DNA of 27,272 nucleotides from Succinimonas sp045124755 (GCF_045124755.1 NZ_JBGVMK010000048.1); one strand, 5' to 3'; shown: positions 8,204 through 15,521, counted from the first letter of the stretch. Numbers and translations are program-made. The notes: generated by a model not told the origin, from the letters alone.

Positions 8204-8530
8204 TTCCTCGGAACTTCATTACTGTTCCTTCCCGCATTGACTGTGAGGGATGGCTATATCCGTTGCCTCCTGCAGTCCGCCTGGGGAGGAGCGGACATCT
8301 CATCCGCGCCCGTGCAGGGGATTCACCGGAAAAGACAATCAGGAAATATTCGTCAGGGACGCGCGTAGTCAACGATCAGATTAGACGGAAAAGGTTGTGT
8401 GCACGATTTTTTTTGTCAAACACTGACAACATAAGGCTTGGCTAATTTATCGTCGAAACTGCAGTCAGCAAAAAAAGGTGTTTCGCAGGGAACTTAAGAG
8501 GGAGGTGAAAGAAAGAAGCTGAGATTTTCG

Positions 8531-8606
8531 TGGCTCCTCCTACTGGACTTGAACCAGCGACATACGGATTAACAGTCCGCCGTTCTACCGACTGAACTAA
8601 GGAGGA
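8531..8606 (-). tRNA. tRNA-Asn (GTT), distal copy
   Basis: This is a 76-nt gene on the minus strand with 3' CCA encoded (TGG at 8531-8533 on the plus strand). The anticodon loop reads CTGTTAA, giving GTT. The sequence is very close to E. coli tRNA-Asn, including the D-loop (AGTTCAGTCGGTAGAA) and T-loop (GGTTCAAGTCC). It is identical to the copy at 8633-8708 and separated from it by 26 bp, so both are probably one transcript. Confidence 0.97.
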
Positions 8607-8632
8607 ATCGCAAATCAACAGTCATGCAATTT

Positions 8633-8708
8633 TGGCTCCTCCTACTGGACTTGAACCAGCGACATACGGATTAACAGTCCGCCGTTCTACCGACTGAACT
8701 AAGGAGGA
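8633..8708 (-). tRNA. tRNA-Asn (GTT), promoter-proximal copy
   Basis: This 76-nt minus-strand gene is identical to the one at 8531-8606, with encoded CCA and GTT anticodon. It is first in the transcription unit behind the strong promoter at 8757-8785. Confidence 0.97.
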
Positions 8709-8756
8709 ACTCAAAACATCGCCCGGCCCGGAAGCCGGAGCTTTTGCATGGGCGTA

Positions 8757-8785
8757 ATAATACGGATTTCAGTGCTGCTTGTCAA
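8757..8785 (-). promoter_or_regulatory. Promoter of the tRNA-Asn pair
   Basis: On the minus strand a perfect TTGACA (complement of 8780-8785) is followed after 17 bp by TATTAT (complement of 8757-8762). A GC-rich stretch (GGGCCGGGC) between the -10 and the first tRNA fits the GC-rich discriminator expected of a stable-RNA promoter under stringent control. The GC stretch is visible; the control is inferred. Confidence 0.75.
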
Positions 8786-8999
8786 ATAATTATTGTATTT
8801 TTCCCCGAGGCCGCCCTTTTTTGGCTGTTTTTCCGCCGTTTTTCCGGCTTCGGGCCGGTTTTTGCTGATTTTTTGCCTTCTCCGGGGTTCGGATTCAGTT
8901 TTGCTGTTACAATTTCAGGAGCTGCGCGTCCCCTGTCCGGAGCTTCCGGGCCGGAGAAGGCGGCTTTTTTTGAGATCACAGTTTTTTGGGAGGCTCTTT

Positions 9000-11033
9000 A
9001 TGCATCAGGAAGACGGGGGCAGATCCTTCAGGCTATGTTCATCCTACAGCCCGGCCGGGGATCAGCCCGAGGCCATCAGAGTTCTGACAGCGGGCATCAA
9101 GGCGGGGAAGCCGCGGCAGGTGCTTCTGGGCGTGACCGGCTCCGGCAAAACTTTCACCATGGCCAATGTGATTCAGAATGTGCAGAAGCCCACCATTATC
9201 ATGGCCCACAACAAAACTCTGGCCGCTCAGCTTTACGGAGAGATGAAGGGCTTCTTTCCAGACAACGCCGTGGAATACTTTGTTTCCTATTATGACTATT
9301 ACCAGCCTGAGGCCTATGTCCCGGCCTCCGACACCTATATTGAAAAGGATGCCGATATCAACGAGCATATCGAGCAGATGCGGCTTTCCGCCACCAAGGC
9401 TCTTCTGGAGAGACGGGACGTGATCATCGTGGCATCGGTAAGCGCCATTTACGGTTTGGGCGAGCCCCGGGAATATATGGAGATGCTGCTCAATCTGTCA
9501 GTGGGGGAGCCTATAACGCCAAAGAAGATCATGGACAGGCTTTCGGAAATGCTTTACACCCGGAATGAGCTGGATTTTCAGAGAACCACCTTCAGAGTTC
9601 ACGGCGATGTCATTGACGTCTTTCCGGCCGAGTCTGATTCCCTGGCGGTGCGCATCGAGCTTTTTGATGATGAGGTGGAAAGAATCTCCACCTTCGATCC
9701 CCTTACCGGACATCTTCATGAGAATCTGCCCCGGGTTACCATCTATCCCAAAAATCAGTATGCCACCACTCAGGCGGTTATTAACCGGGCTCTCGGGGAA
9801 ATCAAGACGGATCTTCAGGCCCGCTGTCAGGAGCTCCATGAAGCCGGGAAACTGGTGGAGGAGCAGCGGCTTTACGAAAGAACCATGAATGACATTGAAA
9901 TGATGCAGGAGCTGGGGTACTGCTCCGGTATTGAAAACTATACCCGTTATCTCTCCGGAAAGAAGCCCGGAGAACCGCCTCCCTGTCTTTTTGACTATCT
10001 TCCGGAGGACAGTCTGCTGATAATAGACGAGTCTCATGAGACCGTCCCGCAGATCGGCGCCATGTACAAGGGGAATCTGTCCCGGAAGCAGACCCTGGTG
10101 GATTTCGGCTTCCGGCTGCCCTCGGCTTTGGATAACCGCCCGCTCAGGTTTGAAGAATTTCAGAAGATTCAGCCGCAGACCATCTATGTTTCGGCCACTC
10201 CCCGGGATTACGAGCTGGACGAGGCCGGGGGAGTGTCGGCAGAGCAGGTGGTGCGGCCCACGGGACTTCTGGATCCGGAAATCGAGGTACGTCCGGTGGC
10301 CAGTCAGGTGGATGACGTGATGAGCGAAATCCGCGCCTGCGCTCAGAAAAACCAGCGGGCTCTGGTTACCACCCTGACCAAAAGAATGGCGGAAAACCTG
10401 ACGGAATACCTGGAGGAGCACCAGATTCGGGTACGCTATCTGCACTCCGATGTGGATACGGTGGAACGCATGGAAATCATCAGGGATCTCCGACTGGGGA
10501 AATTTGACGCCCTGGTGGGGATTAACCTTTTGCGAGAAGGTCTGGACATGCCGGAGGTGGCGCTGGTGGCTATTCTGGATGCGGACAAGCAGGGCTTTCT
10601 GAGATCCGAAATGGCGCTTATTCAGACCATGGGGAGAGCCGCCCGCAATATTTACGGCCGGGCCATTCTCTATGCCGATACGGAAACCCCGGCCATGAAG
10701 GCGGCGATGAACGAAACCCGCCGCCGCCGTTTCAAGCAGGAAAAATTTAATAAGGAGCATCATCAGAAGCCAACGCCGCTGGTGAAGCCGGTAAATGATA
10801 TTCTGGACATTGCGGCTCCTTACGGGAAGGGCGCGGAGATCCCGGCGGAGCAGGGGCTTTCCGGCGATCTTAAGAAGGATCTCTCCCGGATAAAATCGGA
10901 TAAGGAGATTCTGGAGCTTATGAAGGCATATGAAGGAAAGATGAAGGAGGCGGCCCGCAACCTGAAGTTCGAGGAGGCGGCTCATTTCCGGGATCTGATG
11001 CGGGAGTGCGAAAATGTGATGAAAAGTCTTTGA
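9000..11033 (+). CDS. uvrB: UvrABC excinuclease subunit B
   Basis: UvrB is the DNA-damage verification helicase of nucleotide excision repair; it receives DNA from UvrA and recruits UvrC. The frame is open further upstream, but the ATG at 9000 follows GGGAGG (8988-8993) with a 6-base gap and gives 677 residues, against 673 in E. coli. Visible features are Walker A GVTGSGKT (44-51), the beta-hairpin region YYDYYQPEAYVP that clamps DNA, the helicase motifs DESH and YVSATP, the motif LVGINLLREGLDMPE, motif VI QTMGRAARN, and a C-terminal UVR coiled coil (NLKFEEAAHFRDLM) that binds UvrC. No LexA-like box is evident upstream. Confidence 0.97.
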   Translation: MHQEDGGRSFRLCSSYSPAGDQPEAIRVLTAGIKAGKPRQVLLGVTGSGKTFTMANVIQNVQKPTIIMAHNKTLAAQLYGEMKGFFPDNAVEYFVSYYDYYQPEAYVPASDTYIEKDADINEHIEQMRLSATKALLERRDVIIVASVSAIYGLGEPREYMEMLLNLSVGEPITPKKIMDRLSEMLYTRNELDFQRTTFRVHGDVIDVFPAESDSLAVRIELFDDEVERISTFDPLTGHLHENLPRVTIYPKNQYATTQAVINRALGEIKTDLQARCQELHEAGKLVEEQRLYERTMNDIEMMQELGYCSGIENYTRYLSGKKPGEPPPCLFDYLPEDSLLIIDESHETVPQIGAMYKGNLSRKQTLVDFGFRLPSALDNRPLRFEEFQKIQPQTIYVSATPRDYELDEAGGVSAEQVVRPTGLLDPEIEVRPVASQVDDVMSEIRACAQKNQRALVTTLTKRMAENLTEYLEEHQIRVRYLHSDVDTVERMEIIRDLRLGKFDALVGINLLREGLDMPEVALVAILDADKQGFLRSEMALIQTMGRAARNIYGRAILYADTETPAMKAAMNETRRRRFKQEKFNKEHHQKPTPLVKPVNDILDIAAPYGKGAEIPAEQGLSGDLKKDLSRIKSDKEILELMKAYEGKMKEAARNLKFEEAAHFRDLMRECENVMKSL

Positions 11034-11183
11034 ACTCTTCCCCTGAATCGGAGTCTCCGGATCAGGACGGCTCCGGACATGTGGAAAATTTTGCGGAAAT
11101 TTACTAGAATTGTCCTGCCGTTTTTCCTGCGGCTTTCTTTAAAAAAACAGGCAGCCGTCAAGGAAGAGAAAGACGGAGCCGTT

Positions 11184-11189
11184 ATAATG
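11184..11189 (+). promoter_or_regulatory. Candidate -10 element of nrdG
   Basis: A perfect TATAAT lies 95 bp upstream of the nrdG start. No good -35 is seen at the right spacing, so an activator would be needed. I found no clear FNR half-site pair. The rest of the 11034-11284 spacer shows no gene. Confidence 0.35.
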
Positions 11190-11284
11190 GACGGACGGAT
11201 CTGCGAGACCTCATGAAGGCTCCTAAAGCTTTCCACGATCCGTTTTCAGATGACTCGTTAAACAACAAGAAGAGGCAGTTTCAG

Positions 11285-11797
11285 ATGAATTACTGTAAAT
11301 ATATCCCTATCGATGTTCTGAACGGGCTGGGAACCAGATGCACTCTTTTTGTTGCCGGCTGCGAACACCACTGTCCGGGCTGCTACAATCAGTCCACCTG
11401 GAATGTTAATGCGGGTTTTCCGTTCACCGATGAGATGTGCGACCAGATCATTCAGGATCTTAATGACACCAGAATCCGCCGGCGGGGGCTTACTTTGACC
11501 GGAGGAGACCCTTTGCTGCCGGCCAACGTTCCTGCAGTTAAGGCGATCTGCGAAAGAGTGCGGCGGGAATGTTCTCTGGACAAGGACATCTGGGTTTGGA
11601 CCGGATACCGCAAGGATGAGCTTACCCCGGAGCAGCTGGAGGTGGTAAGCCTAATTGATGTTCTTATTGATGGCAAATTTGAACAGGATAAAAAGGATCC
11701 CTCTCTGGAATTCCGGGGCAGCAGCAATCAGGTGATCTACCGTTTCAATCGTTCCTACGCCGCCTGGAAAGCAGATCTTCCGGTGAAAAAGGACTGA
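11285..11797 (+). CDS. nrdG: Anaerobic ribonucleotide reductase activating protein
   Basis: NrdG is a radical-SAM enzyme that installs the glycyl radical on the class III ribonucleotide reductase NrdD. The protein of 170 residues carries the CxxxCxxC cluster motif C26-EHH-C30-PG-C33 and the GGDPL motif. Similarity to E. coli NrdG is strong (NYxxYxPxDxxNGxGTRCTLFV, KDIWVWTGY, DGKFxQDxKDPSLxxRGSSNQV). The ATG at 11285 follows AGAGG (11271-11275); an in-frame upstream ATG at 11213 lacks a ribosome site. It is about 16 residues longer than E. coli NrdG at the C-terminus. No nrdD lies beside it in this window. It implies anaerobic growth. Confidence 0.95.
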   Translation: MNYCKYIPIDVLNGLGTRCTLFVAGCEHHCPGCYNQSTWNVNAGFPFTDEMCDQIIQDLNDTRIRRRGLTLTGGDPLLPANVPAVKAICERVRRECSLDKDIWVWTGYRKDELTPEQLEVVSLIDVLIDGKFEQDKKDPSLEFRGSSNQVIYRFNRSYAAWKADLPVKKD

Positions 11798-12049
11798 TAG
11801 GAGGCCGGCCCAGGTTACCGGTTAAAAACAGGGGCAATGCAGGTAATGCTCTTGTGCCCCGATGTTCCCGGATTTGGCTGACACCGTATCTCATTGTCGT
11901 TGCCGTCGCAGTCGCAGTCATTAGTTTCTCAGACCTGAACCCCGTACCGGGGTTATCTTCCAGTCTCCATGCATGCAGAACTGACCATGTGTTGCATATC
12001 CATCAGGCGACTCTTCGCAGGATCAATCATTTACAGCAGGGTTATGTTG

Positions 12050-12113
12050 TTGCAAAATGCAATAGAATTTGCAAATAAGAATTTGATAAAGCCCGTTTTC
12101 TTGCAAAATGATA
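12050..12113 (+). promoter_or_regulatory. Upstream enhancer dyads of sRNA 1 (LuxO-type motif)
   Basis: A perfect dyad TTGCA-AAA-TGCAA occupies 12050-12062. A degenerate second site TTGCA-AAA-TGATA lies at 12101-12113, 51 bp away, about five helical turns. An extra half-site TTGCAAAT is at 12069-12076. They are about 205 and 155 bp upstream of the sigma-54 promoter at 12267. TTGCA-W3-TGCAA is the published LuxO-binding motif upstream of Vibrio qrr genes. That a LuxO-like activator acts here is inferred. Confidence 0.6.
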
Positions 12114-12266
12114 AAAAGCAGGATGTTCTCCTGACCTGTTCCTCGCATTCTTTCCTTAATGGCACTTCCGGACAAATATCCGTGCCGGGGAAATTAAACC
12201 GTGCCAGGCCTTTATTTCAGGCGTTTCTTAGTTTTTCTTAAAAAATTTTAAGGATTTTTTGCATGC

Positions 12267-12282
12267 TGGCACGGAGATTGCT
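12267..12282 (+). promoter_or_regulatory. Sigma-54 promoter of sRNA 1
   Basis: TGGCAC (12267-12272), five bases and TTGCT (12278-12282) match the -24/-12 consensus TGGCAC-N5-TTGCW exactly. The GG (12268-12269) and GC (12280-12281) are separated by ten bases, as sigma-54 requires. Predicted transcription start is about 12293. The preceding A/T-rich tract (12238-12260) could allow the bending needed for activator contact. Confidence 0.8.
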
Positions 12283-12292
12283 AATATTGGTA

Positions 12293-12368
12293 CGTAATCA
12301 GTTAATCCCGTGTTCTTTCGTATTGAAAGACTTTGCCGGTGTCTTCTTTTGGATACCGGTTTTTTTTT
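12293..12368 (+). ncRNA. Putative sigma-54-dependent small RNA 1
   Basis: A predicted RNA of about 75 nt starts 12 bases past the -12 element. It has an unpaired 5' region containing CGTAATCAGTTAATCCCGTG, a small hairpin TCTTTC-GTATT-GAAAGA (12314-12330), and an intrinsic terminator in which CCGGTGTC (12336-12343) pairs with GATACCGG (12352-12359), followed by nine T residues. The copy at 12842-12913 has the same 5' region and same small hairpin, and a terminator stem with changed but still paired bases. Flanking DNA is not conserved apart from promoter elements. The arrangement resembles Qrr sRNAs, but the Qrr core is absent. Targets are unknown; an Hfq-type mode is inferred from the long 3' U tract. 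Confidence 0.7.
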
Positions 12369-12598
12369 GCTCAGCGCAGGGAAACATCTTTGGCGCAAAG
12401 ACTTGGAGAATTGCTGCCCTGCCGCTTCAGGAGAAGCATAAAGCGGAATTGCGGGGGGACAGAGAAAGAGATTCTTTTCAGAACTATATGGGACAAGCCC
12501 GGAACGGAACCTTTTGATAAGGAAGCTTTTTCGGAAAAAAGGCAGCTGAGATCAGGAAGAAATCCTAGTGGTTTCGCTAAAGCCATGGTCTATATCTA
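12369..12598. other. Spacer between the two sRNA genes
   Basis: No gene is supported here. Open frames of 70-90 codons overlap the sRNA and have no ribosome site. The only recognisable element is one arm of a 38-bp inverted repeat at 12409-12446. Confidence 0.6.
12409..12446 (+). repeat. 38-bp inverted repeat, left arm
   Basis: The segment containing TTGCTGCC, TGCCGCTTCAGGAGAAGC and ATAAA recurs in reverse complement at 12963-13000 with only a few mismatches. The two arms lie 40-50 bp past the terminators of sRNA 1 and sRNA 2 and bracket the second sRNA unit. The arm itself contains the small dyad GCTTC-AGGA-GAAGC. Confidence 0.7.
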
Positions 12599-12642
12599 TT
12601 GCATTTTGCAAGAATAGCAGGAGAATTTGTTGCATACTGCAA
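12599..12642 (+). promoter_or_regulatory. Upstream enhancer dyads of sRNA 2 (LuxO-type motif)
   Basis: Two perfect dyads occur, TTGCA-TTT-TGCAA (12599-12611) and TTGCA-TAC-TGCAA (12630-12642). Their centres are 31 bp apart, about three helical turns, so they face the same side of the DNA. They lie about 175-205 bp upstream of the sigma-54 promoter at 12816, a normal enhancer distance. The motif matches the LuxO site of Vibrio; the activator here is not in the window. Confidence 0.65.
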
Positions 12643-12815
12643 ATAATTTCTTAAAATGAGTATTGATGCTAGGTGTTTGGGGAGCAGAATCATGCGTTCG
12701 GGGACTCGGAAACTATCTCTGAAGCAGTCAGAATACCGGAAAACAGCTGCCGGCAGTATTTGTTTTCAGACTGCGGTCAGTTTTCTATTAAAAAAATGTG
12801 TTTTTAGTCAGTTGC

Positions 12816-12831
12816 TGGCACGCAAATTGCT
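12816..12831 (+). promoter_or_regulatory. Sigma-54 promoter of sRNA 2
   Basis: TGGCAC (12816-12821), five bases and TTGCT (12827-12831) match the -24/-12 consensus exactly, with GG-N10-GC spacing. The predicted start is about 12842, at the same position relative to the conserved RNA as in copy 1. Confidence 0.8.
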
Positions 12832-12841
12832 GTCAAATAAA

Positions 12842-12913
12842 CGTAATCAGTTAATCCCGTGTTCTTTCATATTGAAAGACTTTTGCCGGTGCCCTTTGGT
12901 GCCGGTTTTTTTT
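12842..12913 (+). ncRNA. Putative sigma-54-dependent small RNA 2
   Basis: This is the second copy of the sRNA at 12293-12368, about 72 nt. The 5' region is identical to copy 1. The hairpin TCTTTC-ATATT-GAAAGA (12863-12879) differs only in one loop base. The terminator pairs CCGGTGCC (12886-12893) with GGTGCCGG (12898-12905), followed by eight T residues. Compared with copy 1 the stem changes are compensated or remain G-U paired, evidence that the structure is selected. The spacer between promoter and start is unrelated in sequence, so the match is not simply a recent duplication. Confidence 0.7.
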
Positions 12914-12962
12914 CCTGTGCTTTCAGCTCTTCAGCTCGCTATCCTTTTTTCAGAGGCTCGTC

Positions 12963-13000
12963 ATTTTTATGCTTCTCCTGAAGCGGCATGGCAGCAATGC
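12963..13000 (-). repeat. 38-bp inverted repeat, right arm
   Basis: This is the reverse complement of 12409-12446, containing GCTTCTCCTGAAGCGGCA and GGCAGCAATGC. It lies 50 bp past the sRNA 2 terminator. Confidence 0.7.
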
Positions 13001-13020
13001 CTGCTGAACTTCTATGTGTA

Positions 13021-13135
13021 AATGGCTGTGGGGCCTTTTCGCTGGGAATTGGAAAACAGTCAGTCTGGCCGTGCAGCAGACCTGATATATTATGCCGGGA
13101 TGATTGAGAAGAGGGCCATGGAAACGACAGTGAAC
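13021..13135 (+). repeat. 115-bp direct repeat, left copy
   Basis: This segment is repeated at 13482-13596 with an exact offset of 461 bp, no indels and only a handful of substitutions. It contains CTTTTCGCTGGGAATTGG and GAGGGCCATGGAAACGACAG. The two copies flank the three tandem 126-bp repeats, giving a symmetric composite array. It shows no ribosome site or credible gene. Confidence 0.85.
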
Positions 13136-13137
13136 CC

Positions 13138-13488
13138 CAGGTTTCGCACCCGCTAATTTGAAAAAGTGCAATGCTGCAAAGCCAGTCTCCATAAGGCTTT
13201 GCGGAGAAAATTCGGCGTTCCAACTCGAAAATGACTGATGGCCTGTCATACGAACCGAATCCCAAAGTTTCGCACCCGCTAATTTGAAAAAGTGCAATGC
13301 TGCAAATCCATACTCTATAAGGCTTTGCGGGGAAAAATCAGCGTTGCAACTCGAAAATGGCGGATCACCTGTCCTTCGCGCTGAAACCCAAAGTTTCGCA
13401 CCCGCTAATTTGAAAATGAGCAAGGCTGCAAAGCCATACTCTATAAGGCTTTGCGGAAAAAAATCGGCGTTGCAAGTCGAAAATGGCG
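13138..13488 (+). repeat. Three tandem 126-bp repeats (copies B, C, D)
   Basis: The block GTTTCGCACCCGCTAATTTG starts at 13141, 13267 and 13393, a constant period of 126 bp. Each unit contains the dyad GCAAAGCC...GGCTTTGC; in copy C the left arm reads GCAAATCC, leaving one mismatch. The last unit is shortened and runs into the right 115-bp repeat. A fourth copy is at 7911-8028. Because 126 is a multiple of three, long open frames appear on both strands, but these lack starts and ribosome sites. This looks like a REP/BIME-like intergenic family. Confidence 0.85.
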
Positions 13489-13596
13489 GTGGGGGCTTTT
13501 CGCTGGGAATTGGAAAACAGTCAGTCTGGCCGTGCAGCAGACCTGGTATATTATGCCGGGATGATTGAGAAGAGGGCCATGGAAACGACAGTGAAC
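13482..13596 (+). repeat. 115-bp direct repeat, right copy
   Basis: This is the second copy of 13021-13135. Between it and the initiator tRNA (13597-13695) nothing further is recognisable. Confidence 0.85.
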
Positions 13597-13695
13597 ATGT
13601 TCAGAGGAATTGCAGCAGCACAAAAGCTATGACTGACAAATAGAGAACTAGAGAAGAGATAAGGAAACAAACAGAAGAAGTTCTGAAAGTAAACT

Positions 13696-13772
<77 letters not shown>

Positions 13773-13787
13773 TCTGAAAACGTGGCT

Positions 13788-13815
13788 ATTGTAGCAAGAA
13801 TTCGGGGTTTGGCAA
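13788..13815 (-). promoter_or_regulatory. Promoter of the initiator tRNA
   Basis: On the minus strand TTGCCA (complement of 13810-13815), a 16-bp spacer and TACAAT (complement of 13788-13793) lie 15 bp before the tRNA. Both hexamers are close to consensus. Confidence 0.7.
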
Positions 13816-13938
13816 GAAAAATTTTCAAAAAGTTGCTGCTGCCGTTTTTGAAAGCGTTTCCCTTGCTTGCTCTCCTTCCTGACACTGCCGTCTGAAAACT
13901 CCCAGCCAGCCCGGAAAAAGGGCTCGATTTCCAAGGGA

Positions 13939-13965
13939 GATGGCATCTCATGAAGAAATGCCATC
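13939..13965 (-). terminator. Possible transcript-end hairpin of the CARF gene
   Basis: GATGGCAT (13939-13946) pairs with ATGCCATC (13958-13965) in a perfect 8-bp stem, 30 bp past the leftward stop at 13995. No clear U tract follows on the minus strand, so intrinsic termination is uncertain. Confidence 0.35.
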
Positions 13966-13994
13966 CTGACAGCGTATTGGGTTCCCGGGAAAGC

Positions 13995-15521
13995 TTATCT
14001 GATACGATGTCGCAGAGCCAGCTGCTCATCCGGCACATCAAGTTCGGCAAACGGCAGAGGATCATAACCCGGCATGGCCACCTGATCCCATTTCAGAGCT
14101 ATGGAGTAGGTTTGTCCCTTGCCGGGGATCGTGCGGCATTTAATCTTGAGGAGCTCCTGAATGGCATCCGGACAGCCGGACTGTTTTATCTTGCTGTTTA
14201 CCTTGTCGTCTTGGATTTTTTTCCAATTATTGATATGGGCTTGTTTAAACGCAGTCTCATTGCCGATGTAGTTCAGGAGATTATCCTTCTTGGGAGTTTT
14301 CTCGTTGTTGTTTTCGTCCTTAAGGTTGCATTCCTGACCCATGCCGCAGGTGTTGATGCCGTGCTCGTCCCGGTTCGAGGCATAGTCCTTCCAGATTTCT
14401 ACTACGGTTTCATAAATGTCATAGAAGGAAGTTTTCGGGGTGTTTTTGCCATCTTCGCTTTCGGCCAGGCATTTCCTTGCGCGGATTTTGGCGATAATAT
14501 CGTTGATGTCTGAAACCAGCTTTCTGGTGACTTCTGACTCACGGGGCAGAGGCGTGAAGGAGTACAGCCTGAGCCAGTAGCGGAACAGCTCCTGAATCGA
14601 GTTTTTATGGGAAGGCTTAGTCACGCTGCCGGGGTTTTTCAGATTATCCAGCAGCATTCTGTAGAACGCCATTTCCAGAGCATCAAGCTGAATATCAAAA
14701 TGCTCGCCCGTTCTGGTATTGCGGACACTGAGATTAAGCTTCCGGTAATCTACCCAGAGCTGGATGTCATCGGGGTTTACAGAAAGTTCGTAATTGATGG
14801 CGGAAACCGCATCGGAATAAGCGGTTTCGGCGCTGTTTGCTATCAGTTGCTTTCCTTTTTCGGAATCCTTCAGGATGTGTCCCAGCTTGATGAAGGGGAT
14901 AAACGAAAGATCAATTTTGGCATCCCGGGCATCGATTTCTTCCCGATCCGCATTTAGGAGGGGCCGGGATTCCCTGGTGGGGTAGAAGAATTTGGGAGAG
15001 GATCTGTCCAGCCTTTCGTAACGAGGATCCACCAGAACATGAGTAAGCTCATCGTCATCGCGGCCCAGAATGGACATGGTGGAACCCATAAGATAGCTCA
15101 TGGTCTTTCTGCCGCCGGCAATGGACGCCACGATGGCATAGCCTTCGCCGTCATCCTCGCTGCTGCGGAGCTCCATGAGATCCCGGGTGGTCTTAAAAAT
15201 AAAGTCCGCCGCGCACCGCTCCTCCTCGTCCGTCCGAATATCTTCCAGAAAACCGCCTTTCTGATCTGAAAACACATGAATGTTCTGCTCTTTCACAGTC
15301 AGAGGTTCCCAGTCGTATTCCCGGCACATTTTTAAAAAGACATTTTCGTCGGGATTGTCTGACAAAAGCCCCATCAGGTTGTTTTTGCCGCGGACGGTGG
15401 TGATGACGTGGATTTCCTGAATGTCGTATCCGGTTTCCTTAAGCTTGAAGAAGGTTTCGGTAATGATTTGCGGTGTTTCTCCGGATACCGCAAGAAGGAT
15501 GTACTTTTTGTCGGGATTCAT
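13995..15521 (-). CDS. CARF-type CRISPR-associated protein, NE0113 (Csx14-like) family
   Basis: The 508-residue protein opens with ILLAVSGETPQIITETFFKL (8-27), the signature of the CRISPR-associated NE0113 family, and has the conserved SIAGGRKTMSYL (133-144). Both lie in a Rossmann-like CARF fold predicted to bind or cleave cyclic oligoadenylate made by type III CRISPR systems. Residues about 225-275 (LNLSVRNTRTGEHFDIQLDALEMAFYRML) resemble the small C-terminal helix-turn-helix of the family. A further 200 or so residues, including a Cys-containing polar stretch (INTCGMGQECNLKD), are not recognised, so the protein is longer than usual. The ATG follows CGGAG (complement of 15529-15533). No cas10, other cas genes or CRISPR array lie in this window. 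Family assignment is good; function is inferred. Confidence 0.75.
   Translation of the reverse strand: MNPDKKYILLAVSGETPQIITETFFKLKETGYDIQEIHVITTVRGKNNLMGLLSDNPDENVFLKMCREYDWEPLTVKEQNIHVFSDQKGGFLEDIRTDEEERCAADFIFKTTRDLMELRSSEDDGEGYAIVASIAGGRKTMSYLMGSTMSILGRDDDELTHVLVDPRYERLDRSSPKFFYPTRESRPLLNADREEIDARDAKIDLSFIPFIKLGHILKDSEKGKQLIANSAETAYSDAVSAINYELSVNPDDIQLWVDYRKLNLSVRNTRTGEHFDIQLDALEMAFYRMLLDNLKNPGSVTKPSHKNSIQELFRYWLRLYSFTPLPRESEVTRKLVSDINDIIAKIRARKCLAESEDGKNTPKTSFYDIYETVVEIWKDYASNRDEHGINTCGMGQECNLKDENNNEKTPKKDNLLNYIGNETAFKQAHINNWKKIQDDKVNSKIKQSGCPDAIQELLKIKCRTIPGKGQTYSIALKWDQVAMPGYDPLPFAELDVPDEQLALRHRIR

Larger units (their letters stand above)
7802..8530. other. Gene-free, repeat-rich spacer between ftsK and the tRNA-Asn genes
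   Basis: No convincing gene is present in these 730 bases. The interval contains a copy of the 126-bp repeat family (7911-8028), the second copy of the 201-262 repeat (8033-8091), a conserved hairpin module (8110-8160) and a long AT-flanked inverted repeat (about 8153-8203). A further small hairpin pairs GTCCGC (8275-8280) with GCGGAC (8291-8296). Open frames here are short, lack ribosome sites and coincide with the repeats. Confidence 0.7.

Noticed and set aside
8895..8925. LexA box upstream of uvrB (CTG...CAG)
   Set aside because: The CTG and CAG are nine bases apart, not ten, and the inner consensus TGT/ACA is not kept.
11854..12078. 74-codon frame with a Val/Ala/Ile-rich run (LIVVAVAVAVIS) and a following AACCCCG/CGGGGTT hairpin, resembling a branched-chain amino-acid leader peptide and attenuator
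   Set aside because: The frame starts at GTG with a poor ribosome site and continues through the hairpin, there is no U tract, and no biosynthetic gene follows.
12293..12368. Identification of the sRNAs as Vibrio-type Qrr
   Set aside because: The enhancer and promoter layout fits, but the conserved Qrr pairing core is absent from both RNAs.
12950..13423. Long minus-strand frame with repeating FKLAGAK motifs
   Set aside because: It is produced by the 126-bp repeat period being divisible by three. No ribosome site is present and it overlaps non-coding repeats.
13138..13488. Possible CRISPR array because of regularly spaced repeats near a CARF gene
   Set aside because: The 126-bp period is far too long, and the units are similar along their whole length with no unique spacers.
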